Source: Conus ventricosus (Eukaryota; Mollusca; Gastropoda; Neogastropoda; Conidae). Taken from it: 64,000 bases of DNA. How positions within the stretch are numbered: the first letter of the stretch is position 1; each line of letters begins with the position of its first letter. The DNA is taken from assembly GCA_018398815.1 (NCBI GenBank), contig CM031620.1, positions 60,580,634-60,644,633 on the forward strand. The letters are read 5' to 3'. The notes beneath the pieces are model-generated. The model was not told the origin of the DNA, ran no database searches, and saw only the letters and a program-made list of their open reading frames with translations. A program made the position numbers and the translations under genes. Positions 10,980-20,718 of the stretch are shown here, one piece after another.

Positions 10980-12795
10980 GAGACCTGTTGATGGACCTGA
11001 TCTTTCCTTTTTGTATGACTTATTTGTGGATCTTTCTTTTTTTTCTGTATGATGTATTTTGGATGTTTATCTGTATGTTATGATTTAGTTGTGGATCTTT
11101 TTCTTTCTGCTACAACATATTTATGAATCTGACTTTTCTTTTCCGTAATGACGTTTTGTAGACTTTTTTTTTCTGTTATGACATTTATGGGTTATGTTTT
11201 CTTTATGTATGACTTACTTGTGGGTTTTTTTTTTTCGGTTATGACCTTGGATGTTTTTCTTTCTGTTATGACTTATTTCTGGACCTTTTTCTTTCTGCTA
11301 AAACATATTTGTAAACCTGACTTTTCCTTTCCATAATGACTTTTTGTAGAGGTTCTTTTTTCAGTTATGATGCATGTATGGGTCATGTTTCCTTTCCATC
11401 ATGAGTTATTAGTAGATCTGATTTTTTACAATCTGTCTTTGTGGATTTTGTTTGTTTGCTTTTGTTTCCTGTGATGATGACTTATTTGTGGAAGTGACCT
11501 GTCTTTTCTCTTTTTGCCATGACTACTGTATAGATTTGACGTTTCCTTTCTGCTTTTGTTGTGACTTGTGGATTTGACCTTTCCTTTCTATTTTAGTTAT
11601 GACTGACTTGTAGATTTTACCTTCGCTCTCCACTGTGACTCATTTGTGGATCTTACCTTTCCTTTCTGTTATCACTTGTTTGCTTGAAAAAAAAGTTGCT
11701 TTTTGCCGTTATTTAAGGTTTGAATCTGACCATTGGTTTTTGCATGGCTTATCTATGGATCTGACTGTTGGCATCTGTTGTGACTTATTTGTATGTCTGA
11801 TCTTTACTTTCTGTGACGACTTACTTGTGAGTCTGACCTTTATTGATGACTTATTTGTATGTCTGATCTTTACTTTCTGTGATGACTTATTTGTGAGTCT
11901 GACCTTTTCTTGATGACTTATTTGTATATATATCTGATCTTCACTTTCTGTGATGACTTATTTGTGAGTCTGACCTTTTATTGATGACTTATTTGTATAT
12001 CTGATCATCACTTTCTGTGATGACTTATTTGTGAGTCTGACCTATTATTGATGACTTATTTGTATGTCTGATCTTCACTTTCTGTGATGACTTATTTGTG
12101 AGTCTGAACTTTTCTTGATGACTTATTTGTATATGCGATCTTCACTTTCTGTGATGACTTATTTGTGAGTCTGACCTTTTCTTGATGACTTACTTGTATG
12201 CCTGATCATCGCTTTATGTGATGACTTACTTATGGGTCTGACCTTTTATTGATGACTTATTTGTGGGTCTGACCTTTCTGTGATGACTTACTTTTGGATC
12301 TTCACTTCCTGTGATGACTTACTTTTGGATCTTCACTTTCTGTGATGACTTACTTTTGGATCTTCACTTTCTGTGATGACTTATTTTGTGGGTCTGACCT
12401 TTTATTGATGACTTATATTGGGTCTGACCTTTTATTGATGACTTATTTGTGGGTCTGACCTTTCTGTGATGACTTATTTGTGGGTCTGACCTTTCTGTGA
12501 TGACATATTTGTGGGTCTGACCTTATATTGATGACTTATTTGTGGGTCAGACCTTTCTGTGATGACTTATTTGTGGTCTGACCTTTCTGTGATGACATAT
12601 TTGTGGGTCTGACCTTTTATTGATGATTTATTTGTGGGTCAGACCTTTCTGTGATGACTTATTTGTGGGTCTGACTTTTCTGTGATGACTTATTTGTGAG
12701 TGTGATGACTTATTTATGGGTCTGACCTTTCTGTGAACTTTTTTGTGGGTCTGACCTTTCTGTGATGACCTATTTGTGGGTCTGACCTTTACCTT
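10980..12795. repeat. ~31-bp T/G-rich minisatellite
   Basis: The unit is close to TGATGACTTATTTGTGGGTC followed by TGACCTTTCTG. Copies are strongly diverged at the left (10980-11800) and regular at the right, in an array of about 1.8 kb. It ends within a few bases of the acceptor of the next exon, so the pyrimidine tract of that acceptor is formed by repeat sequence. Confidence 0.9.
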
Positions 12796-12803
12796 CTTTC
12801 CAG

Positions 12804-12957
12804 GAAGCATTGCTGCACCAGAAATGTAACCTGCGGCGTATCGCTGTGGCGGAGGGAATAAACCACCGGCCCCCTGTCTTCAGTCGCTGCACGGTGGCCA
12901 CGCCCGATGGTCGCTGCAACAAGAAAGTGGTGCCTCTGTCCAGATTCTGCATGGCTC
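12804..12957 (+). CDS. KANSL2: KANSL2 exon (EALLH and second Cys-rich finger)
   Basis: This 154-bp exon has acceptor TTCCAG (ending 12803) and a donor GT at 12958. It encodes EALLHQKCNLRRIAVAEG, then a Cys/His finger segment with SRCTV, DGRCNKK and PLSRFC. Human KANSL2 has the same order (EALLH, ERR, RCL, VRCSN, PMTRHC). It ends with one base (C) that joins AC of the next exon to form the His of the conserved CMAHIL. The frame is intact. The paralog INO80D has a similar finger, but EALLH and the preceding helix favour KANSL2. Confidence 0.9.
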
Positions 12958-13744
12958 GTATCCTTGTGGAAGTGGTCAAGATAAATGTGGGCGTTGGTCA
13001 GTCTCTGACAAGGCTTCTGTCCTCACAAGCATGGGTAGGACAGGTGTGGGCATTGGTCAGTCTGCGACAAGGCTCCTGTCCTTGTAGACATGGTCAGTCT
13101 TATCGTGTGGCATTTTGTTCATACTGCGACATGCTGGTAGGGAGCAGGTAGGGGAGAGTCCATGGTCCCGACACTTAGAATTGTGGTCCTCTCTTCAGCC
13201 CTGAGATGGGACTCTGGCTTGCTGACAGTCTTGAAAATCATCATGAAATAGATGCACCAGTGTCATTCTGGAAACGTGCCAGTGTGCAGCTCACTGTAGA
13301 CATCAAGACAATCAAAAACACGTAGGTCGTCTTGCATACCTGTTTACCCTATTCATTTTGCAGTATTAATAGCCTTGATTTTTTTTTTTTTTAATAACCT
13401 TTGAATTAAAATCAGTATTTGAAATTAATATATGCATCTCTAACTCATATTTTTTTACCTGTGAGCAAAATGATGCAATTTTAATTCTGAAAGGAAAACG
13501 GTTGTTCTTATCTGTAACTTTTAGCAGATACATTTATGTCTTTTTGTTCAGAGAAGAGAGTGAGGTAAACAGTGTTTAGCCAAGAGAAAAACTAATCCCA
13601 TTGCAAGGTTGTTGATTTGGTGGATGTGGCCGATGGTGGTTTTGTATTGGAACAAGCGGAGGTAGCCCCCTTCAGGCTGCACACTGTTGATTGTGGCATG
13701 TTTGCATGACAAGTGCCTGGAGTGCTTTCCCAAAGAAACTGGTG
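12958..13744. other. Intronic sequence without recognised genes
   Basis: The first part (12995-13100) contains a diverged duplicate phrase (GTGGGCGTTGGTCAGTCT / GTGGGCATTGGTCAGTCT). A minus-strand open frame at 13548-13733 is not recognised. Confidence 0.5.
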
Positions 13745-14170
13745 TATTCTGGATAAACAGGGTGTATTTTACCAGCAGCTGGAAGCACTTGAATGGTGTA
13801 TTTTACCAGCAGCTAGAAGCACTTGAATGGTGTATTTTACCAGCAGCTAGAAGTATTTGAATGGTGTATTTTACCAGCAGCTGGAAGCACTTGAATGGTG
13901 TATTTTACGAGCAGTTGGAAGCACTTGAATGGTGTATTTTACCAGCAGCTGGAAGCACTTGAATGGTGTATTTTTACCAGCAGCTAGAAGCATTTGAATG
14001 GTGTATTTTACGAGCAGTTGGAAGCACTTGAATGGTGTATTTTACCAGCAGTTGGAAGCACTTGAATGGTGTATTTCACCAGCAGCTAGAAGCACTTGAA
14101 TGGTTTATTTTACCAGCAGCTAGAAGCACTTGAATGGTTTATTTTACCAGCAGCTAGAAGCACATGAATG
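13745..14170. repeat. 34-bp minisatellite, about 12 copies
   Basis: The unit is TTTTACCAGCAGCTGGAAGC followed by ACTTGAATGGTGTA. The copies are regular, with common G/A and C/T variants. Confidence 0.93.
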
Positions 14171-14974
14171 GCAAGTGGTAAAAGTCACAGTGACATCCTG
14201 TGTGAAGTCATGCCGTTTCCTCCATACGGTGCAGCAGCTTGCTTTGCCATCACAGGATCTGTGGGCGCCCTGTTTCAGCTATGTTGCTCAAAGTCCTCGG
14301 TGCTGGAATGGGTGGTAGAAAAATCTGAAAGGCGGTGCTAAAAAGCATGCGAATGATCAGCCAAGAGATCAGTCATTCACCCCTGGTTCAGTCGTCTGTC
14401 GTTCAAGGAAGATGTGTGGTCTGTGAAATTTTTAACTTTCTGATCATCAATTGACATGCTTGTTCCGTTCATGCTGAAGAACTGACAAACTCTTTGCAGA
14501 CAAGGGAAACAGTGTTCAGTGGAAACACATGAGCCAGATGCTCCATGATGATGAACGCACACATGGGGCCCACAAAATCTGCTGTTAGAGTCTGCAAAGT
14601 CATAACTCCTGCAAACACATTGTTCTGTCTACTGTATAAAAATTTCTATTTAAACAAAATTTGTCCAGTTTTGTTGTATAGGTATGTTTTTGAGTTGAGA
14701 AGCCTGTTGTTGAATTAGTGCTAAAATAGGATACAAAATCTGCCCCAAGTATGGGGGGTGGGTAGATCTGTGGAGCGAACTGCACATCAGGCTGCATGGC
14801 AGGCAGCAACACTCGTGGGCCACATTGATCAGCTGTTCTGGCACACACGTTTGTGCAGTGGTCCATTGTTCCACCATTTCCATGATTTTGCAGATGGTTC
14901 TCTGAACAGAAATTGGCAATACTGTAATTTTTGACGAGCCAACTTTGACTTTCAAGTATTGATGTTGCTGGAAG
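14171..14974. other. Intronic sequence without recognised genes
   Basis: Unique sequence. The long minus-strand frame covering 14600-15049 runs into the SINE and shows no conserved domain, so it is not reported as a gene. Confidence 0.5.
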
Positions 14975-15440
14975 GGGCCAGAATAGCTCATTTGGTGGTG
15001 TGCCAGAGTCGTGGTCCTGGGTTGTGAGTTCAAATTTCCAGTGGGCCATTTCAGTATGGGGGCATTTTAACCTTGGAGAATGCTGGTTCCAACTTTACTT
15101 CCCAAGAAGTTTTTTTAAATGATCCTGTAATCCGAGTTTCCATCTGTGAACACATGCAGAACATGTTGCTGTCTGTAAAATCCCATCACCAACTTTCGGA
15201 AGAGGAGGCCAGTTTGGCATTGGTATGGATGACATGTATACGCATAACATGCACCGAAAGAATGAAAATGTGAAAGATGGGCAAGTGACTGAATGTGGTC
15301 CCAGCAGCAGCTTTTCGGTCGGCTCTACTCAGGTAGGCAGCCTGTTCTGCGCAGGAAAGTGTAGATTGTCACTCATGTACAGCTTGGTCTTTAACCATGA
15401 CAGATGTTGTGATAATGTGCTAAAATTGGCTGGGCTATAG
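14975..15440 (+). mobile_element. tRNA-derived SINE
   Basis: A-box-like TAGCTCATTTGGT (14984-14996) and B-box-like GAGTTCAAATTTCC (15026-15039) have the spacing of a tRNA promoter. The body shares CACCAACTTTCGGAAGAG and TTGGCATTGGTATGGATGAC with the SINE near 31055. It lies in the same intron as two arrays. Confidence 0.65.
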
Positions 15441-15660
15441 AAACATTATCTATCTAACTAACTAGTGGCTCACAACTTGCTGGGTTTGCACAGTAGAAAC
15501 TTATCATGCTGCCTTGAGGCTAATAAGAGAAAACCTGGAACAGAGGTTCTCCCGGTATATTTAACTAACAAGTCTGTAGATGATGTTCAGGGAATGCTCT
15601 CAAGTGGTGGTGTTACTGACAGTCCATTGGTCACTGGCATTGACCTTGACCTTGGGTCAG

Positions 15661-15814
15661 ACATTTTGATGGATCCCCACCAGGTGCTGTTTGAGCCATG
15701 CCGATTCCACAGTGGCCAGTGTGGGAGCCTGTTTTCAGCGTGGACGAGGTCCCGTTGTGTCGCCGCCACTTTGCTGCTGCTTCTGCCTCCTCCTCTACCT
15801 CCACATCAGCACAG
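15661..15814 (+). CDS. KANSL2: KANSL2 exon (HILMDPHQVLFEPC, end of second finger)
   Basis: The acceptor is GGGTCAG (15654-15660) and the donor is GTAAAT (15815). The incoming C plus AC gives His, then ILMDPHQVLFEPCRFHSGQC, corresponding to the vertebrate THICQDTNQVLFKCC segment. One base is missing near 15723. With it corrected, the second half reads EPVFSVDEVPLCRRHFAAAS and then a Ser/Thr-rich tail. As printed it shifts into an unrelated Leu/Pro frame. The exon is 155 bp when corrected and leaves in phase 0. The last ~25 bp and the donor are repeated downstream. Confidence 0.85.
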
Positions 15815-16050
15815 GTAAATGGTTGGGGATTTTCTGTGACAGTGTAAGTTGCTATATTTACTCCTCTACCTCCACATCTGCACAGGTACATGGCTAGGGT
15901 TTTCCTGTGACAGTGTAAGGTGTTTTAGATTCCCCCTCTACCTCCACATCTTCACGGGTACATGGTTGGGAATTTTCTCTGACAATGTAGGTTGCTCTGC
16001 TCCTCCTCTACCTCCACATCTGCACAGGTACATGGCTTGGGGATTTTCTG
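15788..16050 (+). repeat. ~75-bp tandem repeat duplicating exon end and splice donor, 4 copies
   Basis: The exon-end phrase CCTCTACCTCCACATC followed by a GCACAG|GTA-type donor recurs at about 15792, 15863, 15936 and 16008. Each is followed by a diverged GGGATTTTCTGTGACA intron stretch. Copies 2 and 4 keep CACAGGTACATGG; copy 3 has CACGGGTACATGG. Confidence 0.88.
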
Positions 16051-16159
16051 TGACAATTTGATTTCTGTATTCACACACCTTGTGAAGGAAAAAAATCCAT
16101 GAAAAACCTACACTCACAATCTTTGTCTCGAGTTCCAGCTCATGCCTCTGGCAGTGGTG

Positions 16160-18030
16160 AAGCATGACTGCTACACCAAGTTCCCCAGTGCACGTCACTG
16201 TCAGGACTGCTACACCAAGTTCCCCAGTGCACGTCACTGTCAGTGACTGCTACACCAAGTTCCCCAGTGCACGTCACTGTCAGTGACTGCTACACCAAGT
16301 TCCCCAGTGCACGTCACTGTCAGTGACTGCTACACCAAGTTCCCCAGTGCACGTCACTGTCAGTGACTGCTACACCAAGTTCCCCAGTGCACGTCACTGC
16401 AGGGACTGCTACACCAAGTTCCCCAGTGCACGTCACTGTCAGTGACTGCTACACCAAGTTCCCCAGTGCACGTCACGTCAGTGACTGCTACACCAAGTTC
16501 CCCAGTGCACGTCACTGCCAGTGCATGACTGCTACACCAAGTTCCCCAGTGCACGTCACTGTCAGTGACTGCTACACCAAGTTCCCCAGTGCACGTCACT
16601 GTCAGTGACTGCTCACCCAAGTTCCCCAGTGCACGTCACTGTCGGGGACTGCTACACCAAGTTCCCAGCAGTCAGCAGTGACTGTACACCAAGTTCCCAG
16701 TGCAGTCGACTGCATGACTGCTAACCAAGTTCCCCAGTGCACGTCACTGTCAGTGACTGCTACACCAAGTTCCCCAGTGCACGTCACTGTCAGTGACTGC
16801 ACACCAAGTTCCCCAGTGCACGTCGTGTCATGACTGCTACACCAAGTTCCCCAGTGCATGTCACTGTCAGTGACTGCTACACCAAGTTCCCCAGTGCAAG
16901 TCACTGTCAGTGACTGCTACACCAAGTTCCCCAGTGCACGTCATGCAGTGACTGTACACCAGTTCCCAGTGCACGTCACTGTCAGTGACTGCTACATCCA
17001 AGTTCCCCAGTGCACGTCACTGTCAGTGACTGCTACACCAAGTTCCCCAGTGCACGTCACTGTCAGTGACTGCTCACACAAGTTCCCCAGTGCATGTCAC
17101 TGTCAGTGGTGAAGCATGACTGCTACACCAAGTTCCCCAGTGCACGTCACTGTCAGTGACTGCTACACCAAGTTCCCCAGTGCACGTCACTGTCAGTGAC
17201 TGCTCCCAAGTTCCCCAGTGCACGTCACTGCCAGTGACTGCTACACCAAGTTCCCCAGTGCACGTCACTGTCAGTGACTGCTACACCAAGTTCCCAGTGC
17301 ACGTCACTGCCAGTGAGCTGCGCTACACCAAGTTCCCCAGTGCACGTCACTGTCAGTGACTGCTACACCAAGTTCCCCAGTGCACGTCACTGTCAGTGAC
17401 TGCTACACCAAGTTCCCCAGTGCACGTCACTGTCAGTGACTGTCATCAAGTTCCATGCACGTCACTGTCAGTGGACTGCTACACCAAGTTCCCCAGTGCA
17501 CGTCACTGTCAGTGACTGCTACACCAAGTTCCCCAGTGCACGTCACTGTCAGTGACTGCTCCACCAAGTTCCCCAGTGCACGTCACTGTCGAGTGACTGC
17601 TACACCAAGTTCCCCAGTGCATGTCACTGTCAGTGACTGCTCCACCAAGTTCCCCAGTGCAGTCACTGTCGGTGACTGCTACACCAAGTTCCCAGTGCAC
17701 GTCACTGTCAGTGACTGCTCCACCAAGTTCCCCAGTGCACGCATGTCTACTGCTCCCCAAGTTCCCAGTGCAGTCACTGCAGTGACTGCTACACCAAGTT
17801 CCCCAGTGCACGTCACTGTCAGTGACTGCTCACCAAGTTCCCCAGTGCACGTCACTGTCAGTGACTGCTCCACCAAGTTCCCCAGTGCACGTCACTGTCT
17901 GGTGACTGCTACACCAAGTTCCCCAGTGCACGTCACTGTCAGTGACTGCTCACCAAGTTCCCCAGTGCAGTCACCCATGTGAAGCATGACTGCTCCACCA
18001 AGTTCCCCAGTGCACGTCACTGTCGGTTGG
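16160..18030. repeat. 40-bp minisatellite, about 46 copies
   Basis: The unit is TGACTGCTACACCAAGTTCC followed by CCAGTGCACGTCACTGTCAG, with an exact 40-bp period in the best part (16244, 16284 and on). A variant phrase GGTGAAGCATGACTG appears at about 16159, 17107 and 17980, hinting at block duplication. Confidence 0.95.
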
Positions 18031-18099
18031 ACTGTACCAGTTTCCCTCTGCATAGTCCTCAACGCCACCTTCCCAGCAGTTGTTGACGTCCCAGCCAGT

Positions 18100-18620
18100 G
18101 ACTCCATCCTCATGCTGTCACACAAGTTCACAAGGCTCAGCCAGTTTTTCATCATGTGCATCACCCTTAGTGTGTAACAAGGTCCCAGTTTCTTCATGTG
18201 TACACCCTAGTGTTGTACTGCTCACCAAGTTCTCATGCATCACCCTTCGTGACGCTCAGCCAGTTTCCGTGCATCACCCTTGGTGAACAGGCTCACAAGT
18301 TCTCATCAGTCATCCCCTTGGGGTTGTAACATAGCTCAGCCAGTTTTTTATCTGGCATCACCTCTTTGTCTGTAACAAGGCTCAGCCAGTTTTTCATCTG
18401 CATCACCCTTTAGGTTGTAACAAGGCTCAGCCAGTTTTTCATCTGTGTATCACCCTTTAGTGTTGTAACAAGGCTCAGCAAGTTTTTCATCTGCATCACC
18501 CTTTAGCGTTGGAACAAGGCTCAGCCAGTTTTTCATCTGTGCATCACCATTTGCGTTGTAAACAGCACTTGGTGAATCTTCATTCTGTGCATTACCCTTT
18601 AGCGTACCGACAATATTTGG
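18100..18620. repeat. ~55-bp minisatellite, about 9 copies
   Basis: Units share AACAAGGCTCAGCCAGTTTT, TCATCTG and CATCACCCTTTAG. The array follows the 40-bp array almost directly. Confidence 0.85.
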
Positions 18621-18759
18621 CGAGTTCTTCAGTCTGTGGCTAATATGACCCTTGGAGCAGTCCTTGCTATTCCACTTGATTTGCTCTCTTGTCCATGGTT
18701 TCCCCAGCTTGCCGTTGATAGTACAAATGAATAGTGTGAACAGGGATGAAAACAGTTTT

Positions 18760-18890
18760 TTAAAAAAAAAGAGGAGATTGGCAGGATCTGTGGTTCACCA
18801 TGGGCCCCCAGTGGGGTCCATGGGCAACAGCCCGCGGGGGTCAGGGGTGCCGCCCCCTGAAGCTGAAGCATATTTTGCATTAATAAGGCG
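18760..18890 (+). repeat. Dispersed repeat fragment ending CCCTGAAGCTGAAGCAT
   Basis: GC-rich patch with GGGGTCAGGGGTGCCGCCCC and CTGAAGCTGAAGCAT. The same order (GGGTCAGGGC...CCCTGAAGCTGAAGCATTTT) occurs at 26575-26625. It looks like one end of a transposable element I cannot name. Confidence 0.5.
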
Positions 18891-19140
18891 TAAAAATCTT
18901 TAGAAATCACTTTCTTGCTTCTAAACAACTCATTCTAATTTCTATAGAACAGCTTTCAACACCATGAAGACAGACTGACGGGAAAGAAACTATGTCATTT
19001 GAGACAAAGCAAACATTTAGCATGATGAATCCTCAGAACTGTAGCTAAAGAAAATTTGACAAACAGTGCTTTCAGAACATAAAGAATAAGGCCTGTAGAT
19101 AAGTAAATCAGAGTGGGAAATCAAACTAAGTAATCAGATG

Positions 19141-19325
19141 TATGAAAACGACTGCTGGACTTCAATAAACACAATATGAAAAATGATTACTTTGAAGTCC
19201 TTTAAAAAATTAAAAAAAACCACTCAAGCTTTTGGGCCTTTGACCCCTTCGTCAGGAAACACTAACACAAAAAAGAACATAAAAGAACAAATGACATCAA
19301 AACAAACTGATGTCACAACAGTACA
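19141..19325 (-). repeat. Dispersed repeat copy (minus), hammerhead-like core
   Basis: Read on the minus strand it contains GACATCAGTTTGTTTTGATG, then CCTGACGAAGGGGTC, GGCCCAAAAGCTTG and AAGGACTTCAAAGTAATCAT. The same blocks in the same order, plus strand, lie at 25810-26060. Confidence 0.75.
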
Positions 19326-19334
19326 CCACACACA

Positions 19335-19520
19335 ACACCCCCCCCCCCCCCCCTCACACACACACACACACTTCCCCTTAAACTAATCATATCCCCCCCC
19401 CCCCTTGACAAGTTTGTGTGTGTGTGTTGGGGGGGGGGGTGCTTGTGTGTGTGTGTGTGTGGGGGGGGGGGGGTGTTTATGTGTGTGAGATGGGGACGGG
19501 TGGGGCAATGTGGTGTTGTG
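19335..19520. repeat. Low-complexity C, CA, TG and G tracts
   Basis: Runs of C (about 19339-19352 and 19394-19404), (CA)n, (TG)n and G lie in a loosely mirrored C/CA...TG/G order, so the segment could fold back. Confidence 0.9.
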
Positions 19521-20162
19521 GGGTGAGGGTGGGGGTTGTGGGAGAAGGAGGAGGAGTAGAGGAAGTATATATGTAGTGGGCACGGCGCACGAAACCCAGC
19601 CGTTGCTCCGCACTCAGTATCATCGAGACTGCCATTTCAATGGCTCACAGCTAAATAAAGCGGCCAGCTATGAACCAATCAGCGTGAAGGCGTGCACGGC
19701 GACCACCTTCAATAGCAGGAAAGAAGACGACCTTACCCGCCATGTGCGCGTGGTGTTGTCTGTGGTGAATTTGTGCAAAAAGTGCGAATTTCGGTGTGTT
19801 TTGGATACTGCAGTTCATCATCTTCGGTGGTTGCTGTGTTCAAATGTCTTAGCTCTGTAAAGAAGTAGACAGGATATCACTTTTGTCCAGATCTTCAAAA
19901 CACCAACTTGATCAGTGCGAGCGACTGGAAACGTTTCCTTCTCGAGATAAGTATAAATTCGTGCATTTTGGGGTTTGTTGACAATATTAAAACTTAAATT
20001 AAGGTCTTTTGGTTTTTTTGTCCGCTTTTACAATTGTTCTCAGGAAAGTTTTTAGTTTCCAGTATTAAGTTAAAGTCATATACCCGCTGGAAGGCTATAC
20101 GTAGGGTGCTTAAAGTACTTAAACCGTGGGTTGTTCCCGGCCCAGTACAGCCTCTCCGTGTC

Positions 20163-20170
20163 TGACGTCA
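20163..20170. promoter_or_regulatory. Consensus CRE (TGACGTCA)
   Basis: A perfect palindromic cAMP-response/ATF site sits about 550 bp upstream of the start of the transposase-like gene, followed by a CT-rich stretch. Whether it is used is unknown. One 8-mer can occur by chance in 64 kb. Confidence 0.25.
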
Positions 20171-20444
20171 CTGTCTGTGTCGGTTTAACACGCAGGTGCG
20201 TGCTCCTGCTCAGGCCTCGTGCTGTTCGTTCACTCTCTCTCTCTCTCTGGTGTCTGTCTGTCTGTCTCTCTCTGTCTCTGTCCTCTCTCTGCATGCTTAC
20301 TGAATTTTGTCATTGCAGGAGTCATCATTTTCCCCTGTGTTTTCTTCACTTAAGAATTCGGCGGCTTTTCCCCGTATTAACTTCCTCGCAACTTCAGTCC
20401 CCCCGCCCTGTGCTTTGACTTACTAACTGATTGATTCTTTTCCC

Positions 20445-20712
20445 TGTCTGCAGTGTGTGTGTGTGGGTGGGGCGCGTGTGCATGCCACGGTACGTGCGCG
20501 TCGTGGTGTTGTGGTGTGTGTGTGTGTGTTGTGTGTGTGTGTGAGAGAGAGAGAGAAGAGAAGGAGAGAGAGAGTTGCGCGTCAGTGACTAATTTGTGTA
20601 CTGCACTGTGTCTTTCAGATAAGTTAATGAATGTGCATGTAAGTGTACATTGCCGTCCTGGTGTCTATTGTGTGTTATGTGTGTGTGTGTTGTGTGTGTG
20701 TGTGGTGGTTGA
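20445..20712. repeat. TG and GA microsatellites
   Basis: TG runs at 20453-20540 and 20670-20705 with a (GA)n patch at about 20543-20572. Confidence 0.85.
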
Positions 20713-20718
20713 CTGAAG

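Noticed and set aside
14600..15049. 149-codon minus-strand open frame
   Set aside because: It overlaps the SINE and shows no domain or host-like codon bias.
16363..17982. Thr/Pro/Ser/Val frames up to 175 codons
   Set aside because: The 40-bp unit is not a multiple of three and the frames are carried by repeat variants.
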